Assembly: GCA_027065835.1 (NCBI GenBank)
Contig: JAMONK010000237.1
Coordinates: 1 to 5,467 of the forward strand
Origin: Thermococcus sp.
Lineage (GTDB): Archaea; Methanobacteriota_B; Thermococci; Thermococcales; Thermococcaceae
Length of the DNA: 5,467 nucleotides
Direction: 5' to 3'
This document shows, piece by piece, positions 1-4,943 of the stretch. The notes under the pieces are model-generated. The model saw only the letters and a list, made by a program, of their open reading frames with translations. It did no database searches and had not been told where the DNA came from. How positions within the stretch are numbered: position 1 is the first letter of the stretch; every line of letters starts with the position of its first letter. A program made the translations under genes and the position numbers.

Positions 1-218
1 CTTACAACTGCCTTGAACTTCCTGGGATCACCGTGACCCCCGCTTTCATCTTCCTCGAAATCCTTGGCCTTGTTCGGCCTCTTCTCGAGTAGTCTGACGG
101 TTCCACCCTCGCAGACCGCGTATATCCCAAAGAACTCGGAGTCTCCGTAGTGGGCATCCACCAACCGCTCATCGTCCTCCATTCCGAACGCAACCTTAAG
201 GCATCTCACCTCATTCAT
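1..218 (-). CDS. NifX/NifB-type dinitrogenase Fe-Mo cofactor domain protein, N-terminal part
   Basis: The first 72 residues of a leftward gene cut by the window edge. It has the beta-strand start CLKVAFGMEDD, the family's HFG-like loop as H23-Y24-G25 followed by DSEFFGIYAV (about residues 26-35), then a strand ending LLEKRPN and a charged loop containing HGDPRKFKAV (62-71). This is the pattern of the NifX/NifB C-terminal domain family, whose members bind or carry iron-sulfur or molybdenum-iron precursors. Unlike the two NifX-like proteins to the right, it keeps His residues and has Cys6 and Cys36, so it is the more classical member. I chose the ATG at 218 over the in-frame ATG at 224 because GGTGGTG (minus strand, 225-231) ends six bases before 218 but directly abuts 224. 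It diverges from the 331-960 gene with about 110 bp between them. The metal partner cannot be told from the sequence. Confidence 0.82.
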   Translation of the reverse strand, partial: MNEVRCLKVAFGMEDDERLVDAHYGDSEFFGIYAVCEGGTVRLLEKRPNKAKDFEEDESGGHGDPRKFKAVV

Positions 219-248
219 GAGCATCACCACCGCAGCCTTTGGGGTTTG

Positions 249-258
249 GATTTATAAG
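249..258 (-). promoter_or_regulatory. Possible TATA box for the leftward NifX-type gene
   Basis: Read on the minus strand this is CTTATAAATC, a reasonable archaeal TATA box. A start about 25 bases downstream would fall near 228, so the leader would be only about ten bases and would begin at the GGTGGTG ribosome binding site. The bases upstream do not form a clear purine-rich BRE. The TTTAAA element at 278-285 is nearly symmetrical and could instead serve this direction, giving a leader of about 35 bases. Confidence 0.4.
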
Positions 259-270
259 AGTTAGGGCCAC

Positions 271-285
271 CGAAAAATTTAAATA
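271..285 (+). promoter_or_regulatory. BRE/TATA promoter of the NifX cluster
   Basis: CGAAAAA (BRE-like) runs directly into TTTAAATA (278-285), a near-consensus archaeal TATA box. Transcription should begin about 25 bases downstream, near 305, leaving a leader of about 25 bases that holds the GGAGGTG ribosome binding site at 318-324. This is the strongest promoter signal in the window and drives the gene at 331, probably with the genes after it. Confidence 0.8.
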
Positions 286-286
286 C

Positions 287-300
287 TGTGCATATGCACA
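287..300. promoter_or_regulatory. Perfect 14-bp palindrome, candidate operator
   Basis: TGTGCATATGCACA equals its own reverse complement. It begins two bases after the TATA box and ends about five bases before the expected transcription start. In archaea this is where repressors block RNA polymerase recruitment. I saw no second full copy in the window and do not match it to a regulator motif I know from Thermococcales (SurR GTT-N3-AAC, TGR TATCAC-N5-GTGATA). The operator role is inferred from symmetry and position. Confidence 0.65.
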
Positions 301-317
301 TAATAATGAGGAGAAAC

Positions 318-324
318 GGAGGTG
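318..324 (+). promoter_or_regulatory. Ribosome binding site that fixes the start at 331
   Basis: GGAGGTG lies six bases before ATG 331. The in-frame GTG at 322 is inside this motif and is therefore not a plausible start. Confidence 0.8.
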
Positions 325-330
325 GTAGAT

Positions 331-960
331 ATGAAGGTTGCAGTACCAACAAACGGTGGAGGGCTCAACGACACGGTTGCCCCCGTGTTCGCACGTGCCC
401 CCGCGTTCCTCATAGCGGACGTTGACGAGAACGGCAACGTAATCAACGAAAGGGTCATCCAGAACGGTGCAGCAATGGCGGGGGGAGGCGCAGGCCCCAT
501 GGCAGTTCAGGCCCTCATAAACGAGGGGGTCGAAGCAATAGTGGCACCCCAGGTCGGTCCAAACGCCCTTGGGGCGATAGGTGCCGCAGGCATACGGCTC
601 TATCAGATCGCACCAGGAACCCCCGTCGAGGAGGCCGTAAAGATGGTGGCGAGCGGAAGCGCTCAGGCGTTCAGCGCGCCAGCCCCAACGGTTGGAGGCC
701 CCGCCAACCCACCGACGTACGGTTCGTATCCAACGACCCCAGTCGGTCCGGGCACCCCAGCTTATCCAGCATACCCGGCCTACGGTTATGGCTTCGGCCC
801 CGGTAGGGGCAGAGGCTGGGGCCGCGGAGGAGGCTGGGGAAGAGGCAGAGGATTCGGACGCGGAGGGGGCAGAGGCTGGGGCGCCCAGCTCGGCTACTGT
901 CCGTGGACCGGCCAGCCAAACAGGAGAACCTGGCTCGCAAGGTTCTTTGGTTGGTGGTGA
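331..960 (+). CDS. NifX-like protein with long Pro/Tyr and Gly/Arg/Trp-rich tail
   Basis: A 209-residue protein. Residues 1-113 form a NifX/NifB-type domain: MKVAVPT start, VFARAPAFLIADVDENG (19-35), the glycine loop GGGAGPMAVQ (51-60), VAPQVGPNAL (71-80), AAGIRLYQIAPGTPVEEAV (85-103). The usual His of the HFG loop is replaced here (P18-V19-F20). Residues 114-156 are a Pro/Ala/Tyr linker (AYPAYPAYGYG). Residues 157-184 are a Gly/Arg/Trp repeat, and the end has a single cysteine in CPWTG (190-194) and a basic aromatic stretch closing in FFGWW. The tail resembles the Gly-rich DUF5320-type proteins often found beside NifX genes, so this may be a fusion of the two; that is recalled, not searched. 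It is first in the cluster, behind the palindrome-bearing promoter. The likely role is binding or delivery of a metal-sulfur cluster; the substrate is unknown. The family call is fairly sure, the function is not. Confidence 0.88.
   Translation: MKVAVPTNGGGLNDTVAPVFARAPAFLIADVDENGNVINERVIQNGAAMAGGGAGPMAVQALINEGVEAIVAPQVGPNALGAIGAAGIRLYQIAPGTPVEEAVKMVASGSAQAFSAPAPTVGGPANPPTYGSYPTTPVGPGTPAYPAYPAYGYGFGPGRGRGWGRGGGWGRGRGFGRGGGRGWGAQLGYCPWTGQPNRRTWLARFFGWW
806..882 (+). repeat. Internal repeat encoding the Gly/Arg/Trp tail
   Basis: GGGGCAGAGGCTGGGGC occurs exactly at 806-822 and again at 866-882, 60 bp (20 codons) apart and in the same frame. Between them lie looser copies of the same purine-rich unit. 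Both exact copies encode part of GRGWG. The pattern suggests growth by internal duplication and could change length by slippage or recombination. Confidence 0.75.
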
Positions 961-961
961 G

Positions 962-975
962 TCCCTTTCTTTTTA
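962..975 (+). terminator. Possible T-rich termination tract after the first NifX-like gene
   Basis: TCCCTTTCTTTTTA follows the stop codon at 960. Archaeal RNA polymerase can stop at T-runs without a hairpin, so this may give partial termination and leave the first gene more highly expressed than the rest. Against this, the next start is only 34 bases after the stop, which favours read-through. Confidence 0.3.
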
Positions 976-994
976 ATCTCTAGGAGGGCCGTTG

Positions 995-1219
995 ATGCCA
1001 CGCGGAATGGGAAGACGAGGAGGAAGGGGGTACTGGGGCTTTCCCTCTGGTCCCTACGGGATACTTGACCTTCTGTTCCTGGTGATCCTGGTATACCTGC
1101 TCTTCAAGCTGTTCATAGCGGCCGCGGTTTACCTCGTAGCCCTCATTGTGCTCGTGCTCATCTGGAGGGCAATAAGGGGGTACGGCAGGGCGGCCTGGCC
1201 CGGAGGTTACCGGTGGTGA
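995..1219 (+). CDS. Small membrane protein with Gly/Arg-rich ends
   Basis: A 74-residue protein I cannot assign to a named family. Residues 1-22 are Gly/Arg/Met/aromatic rich (MPRGMGRRGGRGYWGF). Residues 22-57 are strongly hydrophobic with a single Lys at 38, long enough for two short membrane helices joined by a tight turn, or for one bent helix. Residues 58-74 are again Arg/Gly/Trp rich and end in YRW. With Arg at both ends, the positive-inside rule favours a helical hairpin with both tails in the cytoplasm. ATG 995 is preferred over TTG 992 because GGAGGG (983-988) is six bases before it. It sits 34 bases after the first NifX-like gene, and its tails have the same composition as those of both flanking NifX-like proteins. 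It may act as their membrane anchor; this is inference. Confidence 0.75.
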   Translation: MPRGMGRRGGRGYWGFPSGPYGILDLLFLVILVYLLFKLFIAAAVYLVALIVLVLIWRAIRGYGRAAWPGGYRW

Positions 1220-1240
1220 CCTCCCGTCCTTTCAACACAA

Positions 1241-1251
1241 GGCTTTTAACT
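1241..1251 (+). promoter_or_regulatory. Weak TATA-like element before the second NifX-like gene
   Basis: GGCTTTTAACT could act as a TATA box with a start near 1271, just ahead of the ribosome binding site. It is weaker than the box at 278-285 and has no A-rich BRE, apart from ACACAA just upstream. The second half of the cluster may have its own promoter or be read through from the first. Confidence 0.35.
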
Positions 1252-1264
1252 TAGGCCAACCTAA
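1251..1264. repeat. Short inverted repeat TTAGG-N4-CCTAA
   Basis: Five-base arms (1251-1255 and 1260-1264) flank CCAA, directly after the TATA-like element. The position relative to the promoter matches that of the palindrome at 287-300, although the sequence differs. It is short enough to have arisen by chance. Confidence 0.35.
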
Positions 1265-1271
1265 TGCTCGT

Positions 1272-1280
1272 GGAGGTGAT
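1272..1280 (+). promoter_or_regulatory. Strong ribosome binding site that fixes a GTG start at 1285
   Basis: GGAGGTGAT is a near-full complement of the archaeal 16S rRNA 3' end. It lies after the upstream in-frame ATG at 1264 and four bases before GTG 1285, so the GTG is the start. Confidence 0.85.
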
Positions 1281-1284
1281 AGGA

Positions 1285-1758
1285 GTGAGGATACTTTTCC
1301 CAACAGTCAGGGGAGGACTTGACGATCAGGTGGCTGGCATGTTCGCGAGGGCGCCAACGTTTACACTTGTTGACGTCGATGAAACCGGAAACGTAACCAA
1401 CGTTCAGGTGGTGGCAAACCCCGCCGCACAGTCGGCCAGGGGAGCGGGCGTTACCGCGGCCCAGTTCTGCATAGACTCAGGAGTCGATACGGTTGTGGCT
1501 CCCCAGTTTGGACCCAATGCATCCGGTGTCCTTCAGGCCGCAGGCATCAGGATATTCTCCGTTCCAGGCCCTATGACCGTGAAAGAGGCTGTTGAGGCCC
1601 TCCTGCACGGGGGACTGAGCCCGGCGGTGTTTGGACCCGAGGGTGGAGGCATGGGTGGAGGATACGGCCGTGGAATGGGACGCGGAGGCGGTATGGGCAG
1701 AGGCATGGGACGTGGAAGAGGGGCCGGTGGCGGCATGGGAAGAGGTCGTGGCTGGTGA
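1285..1758 (+). CDS. Second NifX-like protein, with Gly/Arg/Met-rich tail
   Basis: A 157-residue protein starting at GTG (MRILFPTVRGG). Residues 1-113 are the same domain as in the 331-960 product: FARAPTFTLVDVDETGNV (20-37), GAGVTAAQFCIDSGVD (53-68), VAPQFGPNAS (71-80), AAGIRIFSVPGPMTVKEAV (85-103). The two align with almost no gaps over this stretch, including GGL-D at 10-14 and FARAP at 20-24, so they look like paralogs. As in its partner, the His of the HFG loop is missing. The tail from about 119 is a Gly/Arg/Met repeat with four MGRG units and a terminal Trp; it lacks the Pro/Tyr linker and the CPWTG end. Cys62 is the only cysteine. It is followed after 39 bases by the hydrolase gene. 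A role in metal-sulfur cluster handling is inferred from the family; two diverged copies could form a heteromer. Confidence 0.87.
   Translation: MRILFPTVRGGLDDQVAGMFARAPTFTLVDVDETGNVTNVQVVANPAAQSARGAGVTAAQFCIDSGVDTVVAPQFGPNASGVLQAAGIRIFSVPGPMTVKEAVEALLHGGLSPAVFGPEGGGMGGGYGRGMGRGGGMGRGMGRGRGAGGGMGRGRGW
1639..1755 (+). repeat. Repeat encoding the MGRG tail
   Basis: Imperfect units built from GGCATGGG, GGACG(C/T)GGA and GGCAGAGG encode MGRG at residues 131, 137, 141 and 151. Glycine codons vary between copies (GGA, GGC, GGT), so the peptide repeat appears to be under selection rather than being a fresh DNA duplication. Confidence 0.65.
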
Positions 1759-1797
1759 GCAGCCGCACACCCTTCCCATTCTTTCCAGGTGGTCGTG

Positions 1798-2610
1798 ATG
1801 AAACTGACGGTTCTTTTTGAGAACCACGCAGGTTATAAGAAGGGTCTCATCGGTTACCACGGCTTTTCTGTCCTAGTAGAGCACCGTGGGAGGAGAGTCC
1901 TCGTGGATACGGGGAGCGATGGTGAAGTTCTGCTCCGCAACATGCGGGCACTGGGCATCCTCCCTGAAAACGTCGATGAGGTCTTCATAACCCACGGTCA
2001 CTACGACCATACCGGCGGCCTGAAGGCGTTCCTCGAAGCCAGAGGGAACGGGGTGGACATCCACACCCATCCTGGCATCTTCCAGCGCAGGGTCGCGCTC
2101 AAGCCAAGGTGGAGGGAGATAGGGATACCATTCACCCGGGAGGAACTTGAAACCCTCGGCGCGCGCTTTCACCCAAGCGCAGAGCCCACAGAGTTTCTGC
2201 CCGGGTTCATTGGTTCAGGGGAGATAGAGAGGAGACACTGGGACAGGGCCGTTGGCTACCTCGTGGAAGATGGGGACACCACAAAAGACCCCGTTAAGGA
2301 TGACACGGCCCTTATAGTGGATCTGGGGAACGATATTGCGGTCATAACTGGTTGCGGACACAGCGGAATACTCAACATAGCCGAACACGCCGCAAAGCTC
2401 ACGGGAAAGCCCATAAAAACTATCATTGGCGGGTTCCACCTCCGGGGGGCCGAGGAAGGCCTGCTGCGTGAGGTCGTGGAGGGGCTTAACTCCCTCGGCG
2501 TGGAAAAACTCTACGCAGGTCACTGCACAGGGATCAAAGAGTACGCCTACCTGAAATCCCGCCTTGGAAACGTGGAGCCGCTGCACGTGGGGAAGGTTAT
2601 TGAGGTTTAG
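1798..2610 (+). CDS. Metallo-beta-lactamase-fold hydrolase, COG1237 type
   Basis: A 270-residue protein. VLVDTGS (34-40) is followed by the metal motif THGHYDHTGG (65-74) with H66, H68, D70 and H71. Further likely ligands are H188 in GCGHSG, H214 in GGFHL and H242 in GHC; D168/D169 lie in DDTAL. The long insert between about 80 and 165 is typical of COG1237, whose members are often labelled 7,8-dihydropterin-6-yl-methyl-4-(beta-D-ribofuranosyl)aminobenzene 5'-phosphate synthase after methanogen MJ0301, a label that need not apply here. Relatives lie beside NifX and Mrp/NBP35 ATPase genes in many anaerobes. Start: ATG 1798 with AGGTGGT at 1787-1793; GTG codons at 1789 and 1795 lie in or against that site. 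It is the last gene of the cluster. The metal site appears complete, so an active enzyme is likely; the substrate is unknown. Confidence 0.9.
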   Translation: MKLTVLFENHAGYKKGLIGYHGFSVLVEHRGRRVLVDTGSDGEVLLRNMRALGILPENVDEVFITHGHYDHTGGLKAFLEARGNGVDIHTHPGIFQRRVALKPRWREIGIPFTREELETLGARFHPSAEPTEFLPGFIGSGEIERRHWDRAVGYLVEDGDTTKDPVKDDTALIVDLGNDIAVITGCGHSGILNIAEHAAKLTGKPIKTIIGGFHLRGAEEGLLREVVEGLNSLGVEKLYAGHCTGIKEYAYLKSRLGNVEPLHVGKVIEV

Positions 2611-3781
2611 GGACATAGGTGTCCTCCCCCGCGAAGAGCGTCCAGAATGCCAACATGGAAAGGCCGTACAGGACGCCGGTTATGAGAAAGGGCGCGGTGA
2701 GGGAACGGTCGAATACGAGGCCGCCAACGTACTGGCCTACACCAAAGGTCGATGTCCATGCAAGGTTTCTGAGGGCCAGCGCAGTGGAACGCTCCCGCGT
2801 TGAGAAGAACCGCATCATGAACGCGTCCCATATCGGGTTCACTATGTTCATCAGGATCGTTCTGACTATATAAACGATGGCCGCCAGCGGAAAGGCTGGG
2901 AGGAACGGCATCCCTGTTATAAGGATGGTGGCACCGCCGTTGAAGGCCACTATCGTCTTCACGCTCCCCGCCCTATCCGCTATCATCGGAAGGAGGAAGG
3001 TTCCCATCCCCATGATGAACTGCTGGATGGCGAAGAGGCCCCCAATGCTCTCCAGACTCGTTCCAAAACGATCCCTGAACCACAAACCCATGTAGGGTAT
3101 CGTCACACCCGCACCGAGTCCTATGAGGGCACTCGGAAGCGAGAACTTCAGTATCCTGATGACCGCTCCACGCTCGAACCGAAGCTCACGCCCCTTCCTA
3201 TCAAGTATCGGATGGACGAAGGCTATGATACCCATCTGAAGGAGGATAAAGATGATCGAGACCATAAGGGTCATCCTGTAGGGATTTCCCCCAGCGAACG
3301 CCCCAGGAAGAAAACCCCCAATAAGCGTGCCGATGGCGGCACCAAACGTGCCCACTGCCGAGTTCAAGGAAAACAGATAGTGCCGGTTCTCATCGGTTGA
3401 TTCCTCGCTGAGGAGTGAGAGGAGAGCAGGCCCCTCGAAGGCCATCCCCATACCGAGGAGGGTGGATGCGATAGCAAGAAGGTAAAAATCCGGGAAAAAC
3501 ACCTGGATTAGCCTGCCCGATGCGAACAGGAGAAGGGCCAGGAAGATGCTCTTCTTATAACCGATTTTAACCGAAAGCGGACCGCTCAGAAGGAGTAATG
3601 AAGCCTGGGATATCGTCGATATGGAGAAGAGGACACCCATCCTCGAAAAGCTCATCCCGAGGGACTGGAAGTAAAACGGAAGGATGAGCCAGGTTACGTT
3701 TCCACCCAACCAGCCGATAAACGAGTAAACCACGACCATGTAGGCGTCGCGGCTGAAGCCCAGGTAATCTCGAGTCCCCAT
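2597..3781 (-). CDS. Major facilitator superfamily (MFS) transporter
   Basis: A 394-residue polytopic membrane protein, the usual length for a 12-helix MFS carrier. The first loop has a motif-A-like stretch, SGPLSVKIGYKKS (66-78), and the equivalent loop of the second half has LPMIADRAGSVKT (264-276), showing the two six-helix halves. Between them lies a charged cytoplasmic loop, LDRKGRELRFERG (193-205). Another conserved loop, MRFFSTRERSTALALRN (323-339), resembles those of drug/sugar-efflux type MFS proteins. The substrate cannot be named. ATG 3781 is chosen because the TATA box at 3802-3810 puts the transcription start at about that base; the in-frame TTG at 3796 lies between TATA box and expected start and cannot be used. 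Its stop lies inside the convergent hydrolase gene (14-bp overlap), so no terminator separates them. Confidence 0.9.
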   Translation of the reverse strand: MGTRDYLGFSRDAYMVVVYSFIGWLGGNVTWLILPFYFQSLGMSFSRMGVLFSISTISQASLLLLSGPLSVKIGYKKSIFLALLLFASGRLIQVFFPDFYLLAIASTLLGMGMAFEGPALLSLLSEESTDENRHYLFSLNSAVGTFGAAIGTLIGGFLPGAFAGGNPYRMTLMVSIIFILLQMGIIAFVHPILDRKGRELRFERGAVIRILKFSLPSALIGLGAGVTIPYMGLWFRDRFGTSLESIGGLFAIQQFIMGMGTFLLPMIADRAGSVKTIVAFNGGATILITGMPFLPAFPLAAIVYIVRTILMNIVNPIWDAFMMRFFSTRERSTALALRNLAWTSTFGVGQYVGGLVFDRSLTAPFLITGVLYGLSMLAFWTLFAGEDTYVPKPQ

Positions 3782-3801
3782 GCCCCCAGGTGACAAAGAT
3801 G

Positions 3802-3820
3802 CTTTATAAGATTATCGAAG
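3802..3820 (-). promoter_or_regulatory. BRE/TATA promoter of the MFS gene
   Basis: Read on the minus strand, CTTCGATAAT is followed by CTTATAAAG, a good archaeal TATA box (3802-3810). A start 25 bases from its centre falls at about 3781, the A of the ATG, so the transcript is probably leaderless or nearly so. This fits the lack of a GGAGGTG site before the ATG; only GGGGG is present, one base away. Confidence 0.65.
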
Positions 3821-3829
3821 CGTTCAGAC

Positions 3830-3839
3830 TTGTATACAA
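3830..3839. repeat. 10-bp palindrome upstream of the MFS promoter
   Basis: TTGTATACAA is a perfect palindrome about 20 bases upstream of the MFS TATA box and within the 185-bp divergent intergenic region. Such a place would suit an activator of the MFS gene. At ten bases it may be chance. Confidence 0.35.
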
Positions 3840-3908
3840 CGAGAGGAAGGGGCGTCGATGTTCATACAGGTAATAAAGAGCCCAGACACATCCACGGCCC
3901 GAGCGGCG

Positions 3909-3926
3909 GGGGAATCCTTTTATAAC
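3909..3926 (+). promoter_or_regulatory. TATA promoter of the DUF998 gene
   Basis: GGGGGAAT leads into CTTTTATAAC (3917-3926). Transcription should begin near 3947, giving a leader of about 20 bases. The only ribosome binding signal in it is GGGGG at 3955-3959, seven bases before ATG 3967, so initiation may be modest. Confidence 0.6.
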
Positions 3927-3966
3927 AGAACGTCGACACATTAACAGCCGAGCTGGGGGTTCAGGC

Positions 3967-4524
3967 ATGGAAAAGAACCGGTACCTAGCGGGGGTCTTCT
4001 CCCCGATCATCGCCTTGGGAGGGGTTGGTGCGGCCATAATCCTCAACCGCTCCTGGTGGAGGATCACGGAGAACGCTATAAGCGACCTGGGAAAGGTCGG
4101 CCTTCCGCACAACTGGGTGATGAACAGCGCCTTTGTGATCGCGTCCGCCCTCGGGATTTACTATGCCCTAGGCTCCCTGCGAGAGCTTAAAAACTTCGTT
4201 CAGAAGCTCGGCGTTGGAATCTTTGGGGCAGGGCTTCTCTTCCTGGCACTCATAGGCATTTTCCCAGAGGGCACTTCACCACACTACTACGTGAGCTGGG
4301 CCTTTTTTATAACGGCAAGCCTTGGAATGCTGATAACTGGGATTGGGTTCTACGTTGAAGAAGACAGGAAGTTTGGTGCCTTCACCGTGATCCTCTTCCT
4401 CATAGCATGGTTTCTTTCAATGGAGGCGATGAGGACTTTCAAGGGCGTTGCAGTGCCGGAGTTCATCGGCGCTTTTGGAATAGCAACCTGGCACTACACC
4501 CTTCTTGCGAGGCTTAAGGGATAG
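3967..4524 (+). CDS. DUF998-type membrane protein
   Basis: A 185-residue protein with about six membrane helices (roughly 7-26, 51-69, 82-99, 107-129, 137-153 and 162-180). Between helices 1 and 2 it carries ENAISDLGKVGLPHNW (35-50), and after helix 3 GIFPEGTSPHYYVSWAFF (97-114). Both are hallmark stretches of the archaeal DUF998 family; the second places a Pro-His pair near the membrane surface. The length is normal for archaeal members. The biochemical function of DUF998 is not established, and no catalytic site can be named. It has its own TATA box and is followed after 38 bases by the monooxygenase-like gene, with which it is probably co-transcribed because I see no good promoter between them. 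Confidence 0.85.
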   Translation: MEKNRYLAGVFSPIIALGGVGAAIILNRSWWRITENAISDLGKVGLPHNWVMNSAFVIASALGIYYALGSLRELKNFVQKLGVGIFGAGLLFLALIGIFPEGTSPHYYVSWAFFITASLGMLITGIGFYVEEDRKFGAFTVILFLIAWFLSMEAMRTFKGVAVPEFIGAFGIATWHYTLLARLKG

Positions 4525-4562
4525 ATTGATGTTCCTGAAACAACTTCCCGTGTGGTGGTAAC

Positions 4563-4877
4563 ATGGCGATCATGAGGCTCTGGCACGGAAGGGTGCCGAT
4601 CGAAAAGGCGGACGAATACGAAGAGTTCCTCATCGAGAGGGCGGTTCCTGACTACGGTTCCGTCGATGGACTTTTAAAGCTCTACTTCACGAGGAAAGAC
4701 GAAGGAGACGTTGCCCACTTCCTTCTCGTCACGATATGGGATTCGATGGAATCGATCAAGAAGTTCGCCGGTGAGAACCCGGAGATAGCCAAGTACTACC
4801 CGGAGGACGACGACTTCCTGCTGGAAAAGGAGAAGTACGTCCAGCACTACAGGATCTTCTACGAAGGGCGACAGTGA
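4563..4877 (+). CDS. Antibiotic-biosynthesis-monooxygenase-like (ABM) dimeric barrel protein
   Basis: A 104-residue single-domain protein of the ferredoxin-like dimeric alpha/beta-barrel type. The order is a first strand IMRLWHGRVP (3-12), a helix ADEYEEFLIERAVPDYGSV (16-34), a strand LLKLYFTRKD, then the hairpin strand VAHFLLVTIWDSMESIKKFA (50-69), and a last strand VQHYRIFYEG (93-102). W59-D-S-M-E-S-I is the typical ABM segment, and the ending YYPEDDDFL followed by HYRIFY is also usual. Family members act on quinones, haem or small reactive compounds, but many are uncharacterised and catalytic residues vary, so no substrate is proposed. ATG 4563 has GGTGGT at 4554-4559. It follows the DUF998 gene closely and is cytoplasmic. 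Confidence 0.82.
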   Translation: MAIMRLWHGRVPIEKADEYEEFLIERAVPDYGSVDGLLKLYFTRKDEGDVAHFLLVTIWDSMESIKKFAGENPEIAKYYPEDDDFLLEKEKYVQHYRIFYEGRQ

Positions 4878-4880
4878 ATG

Positions 4881-4904
4881 AAAAAGAGCCAGCCCTGGGC
4901 TGGC
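4881..4904 (-). terminator. Hairpin plus T-run ending the PPC gene
   Basis: GCCAGCCC and GGGCTGGC (4888-4895 and 4897-4904) are exact inverted arms around a single T. On the minus strand the arms are followed at once by TCTTTTT, the layout of an intrinsic terminator 40 bases after the PPC stop codon. A second outer pair, ATGAA (4878-4882) and TTCAT (4906-4910), extends the symmetry with a small internal loop. On the plus strand no T-run follows, so it serves mainly the leftward gene, though the stem may protect the 3' end of the rightward transcript. Confidence 0.7.
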
Positions 4905-4943
4905 GTTCATGGTGTAGGCAACCACCTCAAAGAAGGGTAAAGG

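Noticed and set aside
2..193. Leftward open frame of 63 codons at the left edge
   Set aside because: It is a different frame of the NifX-type gene, whose own frame has the family motifs and a proper ribosome binding site.
692..976. Long open frames on both strands over the Gly/Arg tail of the first NifX-like gene
   Set aside because: GC-rich repetitive coding DNA leaves other frames open; these lack start signals, and the 331-960 frame is clearly the gene.
1477..1860. Leftward open frame of 127 codons opposite the second NifX-like gene
   Set aside because: Its product is a low-complexity Ser/Thr/His/Ala mirror of the MGRG tail and it has no promoter or ribosome binding site.
3009..3075. C/D-box-like pattern (ATGATGA followed later by CTGA)
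   Set aside because: It lies within the MFS gene on the opposite strand, the spacing is loose and there is no convincing second box pair.
3858..3944. Open frame of 28 codons starting at ATG 3858 in the divergent intergenic region
   Set aside because: It runs across the TATA box of the DUF998 gene, has no clear promoter or strong ribosome binding site, and its product looks like no known protein.
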